DNA from: Aureobasidium sp. EXF-3400
Lineage: Eukaryota > Ascomycota > Dothideomycetes > Dothideales > Saccotheciaceae
Assembly (NCBI GenBank): GCA_024195585.1
Contig: SWBL01000383.1
Coordinates: forward strand, 1-44,774
Length of the DNA: 44,774 bases
Direction of reading: 5' to 3'
Positions 19,422 to 30,044 of this stretch are shown here, in pieces. How positions within the stretch are numbered: position 1 is the first letter of the stretch; the number at the start of each line of letters is the position of its first letter. A program made the translations under genes and the position numbers. The notes under the pieces are model-generated. The model saw only the letters and a program-made list of their open reading frames with translations, searched no databases and was not told the DNA's origin.

Positions 19422-20804
19422 GTCCAAGGCGGGGTGATCTGAGTATCCATGAAGAACTTGGTGAATGAAATTCGATACAACAATGGTCTTTTCCTTCCAG
19501 CAAAGATGACAGGCTAGACACGCGCCCGGAATGTGATGTCGAAGCGGCGTAATCAACAACAGAAATAAAAAAGTCCTAGGTAGATATGGTTGCTGATTAG
19601 GTAGTCCAGCGGGGCGAGTTTGGTGTGGCGGCGTTAAAGATCGTCTGTCCGAAGTCCGCTCGGAAGACTACCACAACCAGATCCAGATCTGGAAGGTGCA
19701 GTTGCCAACGTGGATATAGGGCAGTAAGGCTCTGTCAGAACCACTTCAGCATTCTAGCATTCTAGCGATCTAGCATGTCCAAATTGATAAAAGCACGATG
19801 CCCTTCGTTATTCAAGAGTAAAGATTGGATTTGTTACGACCTCTCTCTGTGTTTCTAGAACTGCAAGATCCCAATACAATGACCCAGCGAGTTACCGCTT
19901 AACAGGCCAGTCTTTCGGGCAGTATCCCGTCGATGAAAGGAAGGATGCGTTGTCCGTGAAGATGCTGAAACCCGATCGAATTTCGGCAATGCACTACTGG
20001 TACACGGGCGTTCCTCTCAGCTCGAGCAACAACGTCGGATTTGTCCAGAATCAAACTGGTCGACTCACTGACAAGTCGCGAGTCCAAAGGAGATGATACG
20101 ATGACATCTCGTCGTTTCAGATGTTGTTTTCTGGACTCGATTCACAATTCTGTGCGCAACGCTTAACGGCTGTCTATTACCGCCACATACGTATTACTGT
20201 TTCTGGCGAGATGACATCCCAATTTTTCGAGGAATCTATCCATGCCCGCTAACTTCTCAAGTACTGGAGTCTGTAGCGCATAGCTATCGACTTTCATATT
20301 ATCTTCGAGATTTGAGCAGCATCCATCAACTGGTTCTCTGGATCTGACTGCATTTTTGCAAAGCTCATATGCATCTGGCCGCAAGCTAAAACATATGACA
20401 GGTCGCCGAAGAGGGCCAACATATCGTGGGCAACTACTGATCATCAAATTTGGTATCAGAAGTTAGGTAAGTCCAAATAGATGGTTGTGGATGCGATATA
20501 TCAATCAAATATGACAGGGTCACACTTCCTCTTGGCAACTCATGGACATCTATGTCGTTGCGAGGAACGGATAAGTTCGGCCTACAACTTGCCTCAGTTT
20601 GCTTCTGGTTCAGGTCAGTGATGTTGCGCGTAGCGGAAGTCCCGGAGGCATGAAGGTCACGTGAGCAATACGCGGTCTGAGTACACCGAGGTAACCTACA
20701 ACCGCATGATGAAAACACGTCTTTCTTCTCAAGCAGTCTGAAACAAGCTCTGCTCTACTTCGATCCTTCTAAGAATTCTGAAATTCTCTTCTGAATCAAT
20801 CGCA
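19422..20804. other. Long gene-poor block
   Basis: 1383 bp between divergent genes (MFS on minus, GFA on plus). Minus-strand open frames at 19899-20087, 20163-20447 and 20434-20718 are short and overlapping, with no recognised motif or splice-supported joining, so I do not call genes. A short 8-bp tandem repeat is at 19751-19774. A pyrimidine-rich leader precedes 20805. Confidence 0.5.
19751..19774. repeat. 8-bp tandem repeat, three copies
   Basis: ATTCTAGC occurs twice in tandem (19751-19766), followed by the variant GATCTAGC (19767-19774). It is about 330 bp upstream of the MFS transporter start. A chance microsatellite is the simplest view. Confidence 0.6.
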
Positions 20805-21491
20805 ATGGCTAAAGGAAGCTGTGCCTGCGGCGAGGTCAAGTTCGAGTACCAGGGTGAACCAGCAGGAAAAGTAAGGGTCTTGGAATGCTGCAGAGTACTT
20901 GGCCAAGCACAATTTACTGATCGCGAATAGGGCGCCTGCCACTGTATTCCTTGCCGAAAGACATCTGGTCAGTGAAACCAAAGCTTCTCAAGGTGCCGAA
21001 CACAATGGCTAGTGCTCGCGTCATATCTCGTCCTGTACGGATTGGCTTCCGAGTAACAAGCATTCTCAAAACAACATTGCTTCGATTGACCGGCGCAACA
21101 TCGATTATGTGTCGAGCAAAGTCATGGTGTCGTCGCCTTTCGATCTCACCAAGCTGACTGTGCCTTCACTCCAGGTACAACCAACTCATATAACCTGATG
21201 ATCCCAAGCGACAAGTACAAGATTCTCTCGGGCTCTCTCAGGACCTGGACGAGAAAGGGGGACACCGGCAAGGGTGTCACATACAACTACTGTCAGAACT
21301 GTCCTACCATTCTTTACGTGACAGGTGAGGCCATTCAGGGTATCAACATCGTGAAGATGGGCACTCTTGACGATCAGGAGGACATTGAAAAGTTGGGTAA
21401 GCCTGGTCTCGAGCTCTACACCAAGAACCGTCCCCAGTGGTGTGATGCCATTCCAGGTGCTCAGCAGATGGAAGCAGGCCGTAGCTCCTGA
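20805..21491 (+). CDS. GFA/CENP-V-type zinc-binding protein (Mss4-like fold)
   Basis: Three exons: 20805-20870, 20931-20967 and 21175-21491; introns of 60 and 207 nt; 139 aa. Zinc ligands are in the usual order: C6 and C8 (SCACG), H26-C27..C30 (GACHCIPCRK), and C74..C77 (YCQNC). The pattern CRKTSG-TTNSYNLMIPSDKYKILSG is restored only by skipping the 207-nt intron. The family is named after glutathione-dependent formaldehyde-activating enzyme, but most fungal members have no known reaction. Length is typical. The second intron is far longer than all others in the window and has a weaker donor (GTCAGT). No neighbour suggests a pathway. Confidence 0.88.
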
Positions 21492-23476
21492 GTCAAAGTG
21501 GGACAGAGCGATGGCTTGTATTAGTATCGCTCGGATTTGGAACCCTTTTTGGATACTGTATAGCTTTGGAGCTCCTTAGATAGTTTACTACAAGTCAATG
21601 TCATCACCTTCACGCAGATAATACAGCGATTTTGTCTACAGTTCCCTGATGATGTACGCTTGAGTCAGTTCAGGGATGAGGCTTGGTGTTGTTAGAGTTG
21701 GTCCGGACAGATAGGAAAGCTTATACGAAGTTACGAACAGTGTACGTACCATAAGGGGACTCTGTTAAGCATAAGGACTACTAGATCTAGAACTGCACTA
21801 ACCAATATCCGATTTATCTTCGTGACCAGTGCCCTACAACGTCTACTCTAGGCCTATGCCGTCAGGAGGGTTGGCTCAAGATTAGATCGGACGTGCCGAA
21901 TGGTTTATTGCTGACTTGGAATTGGATGTCGAAGACTTGAGGAAATGGACAGAGACTCGCTTATCATCAGCCACCCTACGGTATCGCAAGACAAACTTGA
22001 ACGACACGACGTAGAAAAAGACAAACGATTGTCTTTTTCTCTCGATAATGCTCTGCGTAACCGGAGCTCTATTAGAAGCCTTTCCGAGGATTTTTTCGTA
22101 TTGAGTAGGTGGCAGTCGTACATGTACTCCGTCACACTCGGTTGGCGTGGGAAAAGGCCATCGGTTGGACTGAGCTTCCTGCATGACAGTTGAGTCCGCG
22201 TGCCGCTGCCGCATGCGTAGTATATTGATCGGAAACACTCGAGGGGAGCCAGCCTTCGAGTCGACCCACCGGCGGCAAGGATTCGTCGCAGAAGTGCCAT
22301 TCGGAGCTTGTTCTCTTGAGATGAAAACCAGCCAACCAGCTCTGCAGAACTCGATACCGGGAATTGCCAGCGCAGACTCGCAAGCGTCAACGCCCGCGCC
22401 GCCAGGTGGGCCCAGCGCACTGTTGAATTGCGATGTTCAGCCCATCGGTGCCATGACTTGGCCTACGAGATAGGCAGATCTTGGGGAAATGGGGATGCTC
22501 CCATGAGCTTGGTTGAACGCGTCGAAGCTTTGTCTTAACTCTCTACTTTGCGACGTTTGCGAGATTGCTATCTACAGCGGAGATGTTCGTGCCAACCTAG
22601 TGCTCTTCACGTGCAAGGTGCCATGTTTTTCTTCTCCGGTGGTCGCGTAGAAGGAAAGAAGATGAGCCGTTCCGTCCAAACGTTTTGTCCACACATGGTC
22701 GTCGGTCGCATGCGGGGCAAGCCTCAAGACTCAAGGTTGGTGCCAGTTTTATCGATTTTTTCCTTCGTGAGAGGCCAGCTGAGCCGCGGCTTTTCCTGTT
22801 CCGGAGCTGCAGATATGGACGATGCTCTTGCATGCGCTGAGGGCATGGTTCGTTCAGACTCCACCGACGTGAGACGCAGCCATGTCAAGATTTTCACTGC
22901 AGCGTGAGAAGACGGGTATGATCTAAGTTGAGCAGCCTGGTGCTACAGCACGTCGATCAAATATTCCAAAGAGAATCTTCGACCGAAAGATTGGTACAAG
23001 GCAATGCAGGGCAGTTGGTGCCCCTATCAGCGGGAATTTTGTCAGCGATGCCTTGGTGCACGATTCACACATCGGAGACGGTTCAGGACTAGAGCGGCGG
23101 GCCGCCATACGCCGTCGTGAGTGCGAAGCTGTGAGGTACCGAAATGTGGTTGATCTAGACGCATGGCACGCAGCGTACGCCTAGATATATAGTTTAGACC
23201 ATGTCCGCCGATCCGCAACTTGGGTGACGCACGGATTTGTCTCCAACTTATTATCGCCCTTGTGCTCCTGTCCGACCTCGTTCTTCCCACCTCTGCTCAT
23301 CCATACTCCTTGCGTCCACAGCTACAATTCGCCTACAACAAGGCCAATTCGCTCCTCCGCCACCTTATGAACTAAAGCCTCCTGTTGAAGCCTTCCCCGC
23401 GATAGATCTCGTTAGATCCGAATCCTTCGAGCCTGTGCCTCATAATTTAGCGGTCTTGGATCGCCGAGCCTCAAAA
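21492..23476. other. Long gene-poor block
   Basis: 1985 bp without a gene I can support. The longest frame (21905-22420, minus, 171 codons) has arginine/serine-rich composition and no motif. The right part (about 23230-23476) is pyrimidine-rich, is open in the frame of the next gene but has no in-frame ATG, and is probably its leader. An ncRNA or a lineage-specific multi-exon gene cannot be excluded. Confidence 0.5.
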
Positions 23477-24401
23477 ATGCCGTCCTTCGAATCATCAGAA
23501 CACGACGTGTCTCCCCTCTCGTCGCCTTCCCTTTCGCGTGTCAACAGCAGGAACAGTGCTGTCTCATCTTTGGATATTTCTCCTATTTCTTCGCCAGTCT
23601 TCTCACCCACTCAACTGTCGAGCTCTGGCCATGGAGCACCAGCTTCAGACACTGCGACAAACACCTCATACGAGCGCTCTTTCACCGACGCAGATGACTG
23701 GTTTGGACGCTTCCGTGAAGATCTAGATATCTCTGATGAGGTTCCTGACCGCAAAGATCTCGCTGTCGCCGGACAGATCCCTGTGTACGATGGCAATGGA
23801 AACTCGCGACTCTTCAGCACTTTCTTCACTGGTCTGGATGCTATTGGCGACAGACAGTTCATCATTTTTGTGCGACACTTTTACTGCGGCGTAAGTCTTT
23901 TGATCCAGTACCATGCAGAATCCTGACTAATCTCTGTTCCTGCAGGCCTGTCAAGCTTACATGAAAGCCATTGCCGAGGCCATCACCATGCAGGCTTACT
24001 ATACCATGCGCGTTCCCACAAACATCATTGTCATTGGCTGCGGTTCACCATCCATGATTCCTTTCTACAAGCAGACTACTGGCTGTCCCTTCCCTATCTT
24101 TGCCGAACCCACACGCAAGCTCTACAAAGCCTTGGGCATGACACTCACCCTCAACCTGTCCGGCCCTAAGAGACCAGAATACATGAAGGACATTTCCTTC
24201 AACCAGTGGCAGATCAAACAATGGACGACAATGGCAAAGCCACCCAAGGGCAACTCACGCTTCAAGGGTGGTAACTTGCTCCAGATTGGTGGTGAATTCT
24301 TGTTCCAGGATGGCCAGGTCGTTTGGTGCCATCGTATGAAGAACATGCGTGGTCACGCCGAGGTCGATGTTGTCAAGCGTGTCTTGGAGTTGGATGATTG
24401 A
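23477..24401 (+). CDS. AhpC/TSA-like thioredoxin-fold protein (PRXL2/AhpC-TSA_2 type)
   Basis: Two exons, 23477-23890 and 23946-24401, with a 55-nt intron; 289 aa. The N-terminal 90 or so residues are Ser/Pro-rich (SPLSSPSLSRVNSRNSAVSSLDISPISSPVF) and look disordered, with many possible proline-directed phosphorylation sites. The thioredoxin-like domain follows: LFSTFFTGLDAIGDRQFIIFVRHFYCGACQAYMKAIAEAI, TNIIVIGCGSPSMIPFYKQTTGCPFPIFAEPTRKLYKALGM, and a C-terminal GGEFLFQDGQVVWCHRMKNMRGHAEVDVVKRVLEL. The CGAC pair (residues 137-140) is the putative redox site, and the intron falls exactly between its G and A. The family is linked to antioxidant or redox roles, but the reaction here is not established. 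The start is the first in-frame ATG (AAAAATGCC). Confidence 0.87.
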
Positions 24402-25116
24402 ACTGTTGCACCTCGCAACCCGCTCGCACTTGTGCTCCTTCAATCCGTCGACTCAACCCAGCAAACCCCTCAGTAACACACCACCCAGCAAGATCAAGAT
24501 CGCAAAAAGCACACGCCCGGCATGTCAGAGCCGTGCAATCTTCGGACAGATCCCTCAGACCAACATCTTGTTTACCACAATCTTACGAGAAAACGCCATT
24601 TCCTTTGTTTCTCCTCTTTTATAGAGCCTTGTTTATTTCTCCTGTTCTCTGTTGATATATTCTGTTTTTAAGAGATACCATAGCTTCTACTTCTCCTTTT
24701 TTTTATTTTCACCCTGAATATACTGAGATTTACTATCTATTCCGCCTCTTCCGATTATATTGCTTTGCTACTCTTTTTTGTTTTACCTTATACATGGTTT
24801 CGAATTGATGATTGCTTTTTTTGATGTATTGGAGGGTGATGACATACTGTTCATATTGCTTGTTTGTACGTCTTGTTTCAGCCAAGTCATCTCGCTTCTA
24901 GGGCGAATGCAGCATTGACGAAGTATGACGATAGGTTCGAAACAGCAATCGTTGACACAACAGCGTTCACATTGGTCTTGTTCAGGAGTGAGAGTGGATA
25001 CAGGTGAAGTAATTTTGGGGGGTATCGTGCATTTTGTCGGGCTCATTCATAGTATTATGCCTGCTCTGAGCTTCAGCAGCTCGTACAAAGATGTGCTCAT
25101 GCTTTCTTGAGGTTCA
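24402..25116. other. Convergent 3' region, T-rich
   Basis: 715 bp between the 3' ends of two convergent genes. It is strongly T-rich at about 24590-24790, consistent with 3' untranslated and cleavage/polyadenylation sequence. No gene is seen. Confidence 0.5.
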
Positions 25117-26165
25117 TCAGAAGTCGTCACTATCTCTTCTCTTCTTTCCTCTGCCACTGCCAGCTCCTGCGCCAGCCTTTCTTCCTCTGACTACGCCCTT
25201 CTTGGGAGCGTTTTCCTCGTCTTCAGAGTCATCGCCATTGGCACCCTTTGCTGGGGCATCTGGCACTCTGCCGACGATGTCCCTGAGGTTGTCGAACTGT
25301 TCGTCTTGCATTACCGCAGACTTCATGTGCTGTGAGAGAACGCGCTTAGAGCCACGCTGTTTTGCGACGCCAGCGCTGGCCGAGATGAGCCGAATCATGA
25401 ACAGCTCGAGTGCTTTGGCTACAAACCATGTTAGTGAATGAGTGATGTAATTGAAAACAGGAAATACATACCCATTACGACTGGAGTGACTTGAGCCACT
25501 TTGCCCACATCCTCATCGGCCTGCATGATGCGCTTTATCCTTGCAGTCGGGAACTTTGTCTTGACTTCAATGCCGCCAGTGTCCATCTTCTTCATTGGAG
25601 TTGGAGGGGCAGCACCATTGCCGGCCTCGCTCTTTGGCTTTCTACCCCGACGAGCAGGTGTTTGTGCTGCAGGTTGTGGTTCCCACGCGGGTTCCTCCTC
25701 CTTGACGTTGCCATTGTCGTAGTTGTAGCTTCCGACCTCGGCAGGCGTGCGCACACCCCTGTTACGGGTTTGAACAGGCATCTCGGGGTAGGAAGGATAT
25801 TGTTGTTGGTAGGCTGGCTGTTGACCGAAGCCGAATTGTTGTTGTTGTTGTTGGTAAGGATCGGATTGATATGACTGCGAGGGCTGTTGTAGGGAGTCGT
25901 GGGCGAGTGTGTAACCTGACTGCTGGGGAGGATATGTTTGTGGAATGTGCTGCTGCTGTTGGTGCTGGTCCAGGCCAAAGCTTGAATGAACAGGTATTTG
26001 CTGCACGTAGGAGTGTTGAGGTTGTTGTAATCCAGAGAGATCAGGAGATTTGGGAACGTATTGATCCTGGCCTTGAGGAGAGACAGGTTGATAGGCGGTC
26101 AAGTCTGGAGAGCGAGGCGCGTATCCGGACAATTCGGGAGACCGAGGAGCATATGACTGGTCCAT
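25117..26165 (-). CDS. BUR6: NC2-alpha / Bur6 (DRAP1) transcription regulator
   Basis: Two exons on the minus strand, 26165-25472 and 25418-25117, with a 53-nt intron; 331 aa. The histone-fold domain starts near residue 202: [79 protein letters not shown]. This is the H2A-like partner of NC2-beta in the complex that clamps TBP on DNA. The intron sits at VVM-AKALEL. The tail is acidic then basic and Gly/Arg-rich ([18 protein letters not shown]), probably nuclear-localising. The long N-terminus is unusual: four YxPxSP-type units (residues 5-45, [20 protein letters not shown]...[10 protein letters not shown]), then Gln-rich stretches with a trinucleotide run near 25836-25850. Yeast Bur6 lacks such an extension. 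Confidence 0.93.
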
Positions 26166-26768
26166 GTGAAGTTTGTGGGAATGAACAAGGCGACAATCAG
26201 TAGCTCAATGTGATACGAAGCCCTGGCCACAAGGGCTCCCGAGCGACAGCAATTGGTTTGGCAAACAGGAAGTGACGACCAGAATTTATTCACAGCTCCA
26301 ACGCGCTGCTTGCTTGATTGGGTGGAAAGAGCGACGGACAGCAATCGATAAGCGGGCAGATCGTCTTGGCGGTGGGGTGGAAATGTGTGAGTACGAGTGC
26401 GGATATCTGAGAACAGAAGGAGGAAAATTCGCAAGCCGAGCTCTCGAGCAGCAGGTGCGACAGGCTTGTACTTGTAGGAGCTGGAGGCCCAAGCCCCTTC
26501 CGCCGGCCGCTAAATTTTTGATGTTTGCTCCCGTCATCACGTTCCTCCACATCCTACGCGTTCAAGCTTGCTTCAAACGCGCCTGACCATCGATTGTCTT
26601 GCCTTTTCCCTGCTACTCTTCATAACGAATTCGAAAGCCTTTTACACATTTGTCTCATTTGTCCCAATAATTCATAACGCAGGTCTATGTTGTAGTTGAA
26701 AGATAAGACCAACATGTGAATGAACTTGGCTTGCCAACATGTCGCGTCTATTATACTCTTGCTTCCTT
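26166..26768. other. Intergenic region, nothing recognised
   Basis: 603 bp between the start of the Bur6 gene and the stop of the tafazzin gene, both on the minus strand. It should hold the Bur6 promoter and the tafazzin 3' region. Short open frames on both strands lack features. Confidence 0.45.
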
Positions 26769-28055
26769 TTATGTATCCCTTGTGTACGATCCATCGGCCA
26801 TCTTGCCTTCTCCAGTGCCCTCCATGGCCCAGGTCTCGATCAAACCACACTTAGGGTCCTCATCAGGCCAGCCTCTACTTCTGCGCACAGCTAGCACTGC
26901 TTCTCTGACGCGCATCGTACACTCTTTTCGCAAGCTGACAGCTTCTGCTCCATGCATCAACTGTTCATCACTAACGACACCGAGCTCATCGCTCTCTGCT
27001 CCTCGCTTCACTGCCTGTTGTTTCAAGGCTGCCCATCTGTCTCTTAAATCGCGGAATGCATCTCCTGTATCGATCTTGTCGCCAAATGTGACGCAAACGT
27101 CTTTGTTTCCTCGGGGAATTGGTCGCGGAAACCCACGACTTTCGTGCATGACTGAATCAAATCCTTCGATGAATATGGGCACAAGATCTGGTGCAGGCTC
27201 TGCTTCGAGAATCAAGCGTGAGACGCCCCATTTGAAATAGCGCATGGTCTTGTCCTCTTTCTGGTGAACCCTGCCTTCAGGGAAAATGTGAACCCAGGCG
27301 TGTCTTCTCGAAGCATAAGCCGAAGGGGCAGGGAAAGTGTCGTGACCGTCGGTGCTGTATGTCAAGTGTGCGCCTGAGAAGGGGTCGGTGAGATCAGGGC
27401 TTCGCAATGAGTGCGATGCAGCGGTAGCGGTAGGAGCGTCGAAGGGGCCTCTGGAGAGAAGGCGAATGGCTTGGGTCATGGTAGGTTGGAACAAGCCGCC
27501 GTACGGTGAATGCGCCAGACGGTGCATTGGAAGAGTGTTGCCGAGACTGAAGAACAACGAGGTGAATCTGAAGGGACAGTCAGATGGCGTCGTTGCGATG
27601 GTGCGTCTCGCAGACGTACTTGTTCTGGAAAGCCAGATCATGGCTGGCAAGACCCCAACGAACATTGTTCGGATCCCAATGGTAGCTGTATGGCAGGATG
27701 CCCCACATGATAGGATCATCCATACTATGAGCTGCTGTCAGCTTTCGAGGTAGAACTAGTCCTAAGCAAGCATGTACGTACGTACACGCTAGTATGATTT
27801 GAAACTGGAAGCAATCAGTCTTGGACCTCTCGCAAAGCAAAGGAAATGATAGATACCGGTTATGAGACCCTTGGTCCTGCCATTCACGTCTGCGCGCTCA
27901 TCAAGGAGGCGCATAAACTTGTCATAGCCCTTCACCTCGAGCCTGTTCAGGCCAACAAGGAAGGTACGACAGAGGAAACCGGTAGCACCTGTGATGAACG
28001 AAGAACCCGTTCGCCAGAGCAGCGACGGTTGATCGGGGGCATCTGGAGCAGCCAT
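26769..28055 (-). CDS. TAZ1: Tafazzin (monolysocardiolipin acyltransferase)
   Basis: Four exons on the minus strand: 28055-27857, 27804-27786, 27724-27620 and 27567-26769; introns of 52, 61 and 52 nt; 373 aa. Exon 2 is 19 nt and supplies V67-SNHTS-V73, completing the acyltransferase motif NHTSVMDDP (H70, D75; HX4D). Later elements: WGLASHDLAFQNKFTSLFFSLGNTLPMHR, an inserted low-complexity loop rich in H/S/P, and the substrate-binding HAWVHIFPEGRVHQ. Then come RYFKWGVSRLILEAEPAPDLVPIFIEGFDSVMHE and a charged C-terminus. Tafazzin remodels cardiolipin by transacylation on mitochondrial membranes facing the intermembrane space. The N-terminus has a hydrophobic stretch but no clear cleavable presequence. 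It is divergent from the NOSIP-like gene, with 204 bp between start codons. Confidence 0.94.
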
Positions 28056-28259
28056 TGCTAGTCAACAAAACTCAGAGCATGACAGTGCGAAGGGCAAAGA
28101 AGCAATCGGCGAGGAAGAACATTATTTAGCATTCCAAACTTAGACCAACCACTGGCCCACGTTGTCCCGCGCCCGCCTTGCTCCACACATTTCCTATGAC
28201 CGCATCCTTTTCGCGCTCGCGATCCATCGCTTTTCTTCCGACTAAACTTGTATACCATC

Positions 28260-29376
28260 ATGTCGCACAGTACGTCGACTTCTTATTTTTCTGTAGTGCT
28301 CAACTGATATCCCACAAGGTAAGCATAATACGTCGCTCGCCTTCTTCACGGCCCACGAGCGTGCCGAATTAAAGACGACTTGGGGAAGCCAATCTACACG
28401 ACTCACCAGAGATTCATTTCTACCCTTCGGCTCCTGTCGTCTCTGTCTGTTGCCCGCTCGCGATCCCGTCTCTTGCCCCTCCCACGGCCATCTATTCTGC
28501 CGAGAATGTGCTCTCTCGAATCTACTCGCCCAGAAGAAGGAGATCAAGCGCCTTGAAAAGGACTACGTACAGAAGAGACAAGAGGAAGCCGAAAGACGAG
28601 AGCAAGAGAGAGAACAAGAGAGGGAACGTGCCGTTCAAGACTTTGAGCTTGTTCAACAAGGTCTGAACAGCAAACTCGGCTCCAGCAATGCTGCTGCCAG
28701 ACACATCATCGGCCGCGAAGCCGGCAAAGTTATTGTCGAGGAACAGAACCCAGACAAAAAAGGCACCAAGCGCAAGTTAGAGATCGACGAAGACGAACTC
28801 ATGCGTCTCGGTGGCCAGAACACCAAACTGAAGAAGGACTCTCAGAACCCCCTCGATCAGAAAGCTGCTACCTCCTTCTGGATCCCTTCCTTGACTCCCT
28901 CAAGCACGACTGCTGCGACCAAACCGACAAAGTCAAATCCACAATGTCCAGCATCATCTCCTGACAAGCCCCACGACTTTTCTCTAAAAGCGCTCGTCTC
29001 TGTCCAATTCACGGAAGAAAAGGCCGAGGGATCCGACGAGTCCGTCCGCTCATGTCCCTCATGCAAGAAGGCACTTACCAACGCGACAAAAGCAATGTTA
29101 GCTAAGCCTTGTGGTCATGTTGTTTGCAAGCCTTGTGCTATGAAATTCATGAAACCCTCCGAGAAGGACGCTCACGATGCAAATGCAGAAGTCGGCGTTG
29201 TAAGATGTTACGTCTGCCAGACCAACGTCACTGAGAAGAAGCGTGAGAAGAAAGATGGCAAGGAGGAGAAGGAGAAAGTCAGACCAGGCGTAGTAGAGAT
29301 CAGTTCAGAGGGCACCGGATTCGCCGGAGGAGGCAACAACATGGTCAAAAAGTCCGGTGTAGCGTTCCAGGTCTAG
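28260..29376 (+). CDS. NOSIP-like RING/U-box E3 ligase family protein
   Basis: Two exons, 28260-28269 and 28319-29376, with a 49-nt intron; 355 aa. Exon 1 codes for just MSH plus one base. The joined N-terminus MSHSKHNTSLAFFTAHERAELKTTWGSQSTRLTRDSFLPFGSCRLCLLPARDPVSC matches fungal NOSIP homologues. The first zinc-binding half-module is CRLCLLPARDPVSCPSHGHLFCRECA. A long charged coiled coil follows (residues about 85-130, QKKEIKRLEKDYVQKRQEEAERREQEREQERERA). The second RING-like module is CPSCKKALTNATKAMLAKPCGHVVCKPCAMKFM...VRCYVCQTNV. Animal NOSIP binds nitric oxide synthase, acts as an E3 and co-purifies with spliceosomes. The fungal role is likely nuclear, with ubiquitin ligase activity inferred. 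The tail is basic (EKKREKKDGKEEKEK). Confidence 0.87.
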
Positions 29377-30044
29377 AGCAAGCTCCTGCTGGTCATGGTA
29401 CGCTCGCGAGTCACGCCCATGAATAGTTCTCAATTCGGCCGTTTACAACTACGAAAAAGAATCGCAATGCCAAGTCGCTTGTGAAAATGCTTGTCGAGTT
29501 GCTAAAGAACGACCCTATAAGTACTGCGTTCAGAGGAATTCCTTCATGACCAGTGGTAATAGCGCATGTTGCAATCATTCTTGAATACAGTAAGGTGAAA
29601 GGCAGGTCATCAAGCACAATTGACAAAATCGATCAAAAATGATTTTCGAGAAGCTCGATCTGAGCATAGCGAAATCTGATGAACTGACTCTGCGACAAAT
29701 ATTCAACCAAACGACGTCATAACTGACAATATTTTGACCCACCTCTCCACGCAATATCCAGCATTGGCAGAACAACCTGTTACTTCACAGTTTTCTTGTA
29801 ATGGATGCCGCGGAAAGGCGACATCATACTGGCCCCAGGCATACGGCCAAATATACATGATTCTGGTGTAGGTATCGCCGAGCGGCTCTAGGCATAAATA
29901 TATGATTCGCTCCTTTGTCGTTTTAGGTTCCGAACTTCTGTGAGTGACGACTCTGTATATTGTACTCTCGATACATTATCAACATCTGAGGCCCACGAAC
30001 TTGACATTGACCTAACGAGAGACAACATCATATTCCTAGCTCAA
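29377..30044. other. Intergenic region, nothing recognised
   Basis: 668 bp between same-strand genes. The frame of the next gene is open back to about 29940 but has no ATG before 30045. No motif or repeat stands out. Confidence 0.45.

Noticed and set aside
17784..19559. Longer N-terminus for the MFS transporter
   Set aside because: The extra 46 codons contain no ATG; the first ATG is at 19421 in a good context.
20163..20718. Two overlapping minus-strand frames as a possible gene or relic
   Set aside because: No GT..AG joining gives a recognisable protein and no family resemblance could be named; kept only as a homology check.
21905..22420. 171-codon minus-strand frame in the gene-poor block
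   Set aside because: Arg/Ser/Leu composition typical of random frames, no domain, overlapping frames of similar length on both strands, no splice partners.
25836..25850. Trinucleotide run as a stand-alone microsatellite feature
   Set aside because: It is in-frame and encodes a glutamine stretch of Bur6, so it is described within that gene.
29940..30044. Upstream extension of the malate/TDT permease
   Set aside because: The open frame before 30045 begins at a GTG and has no ATG; the first ATG is MASRRRENQ.
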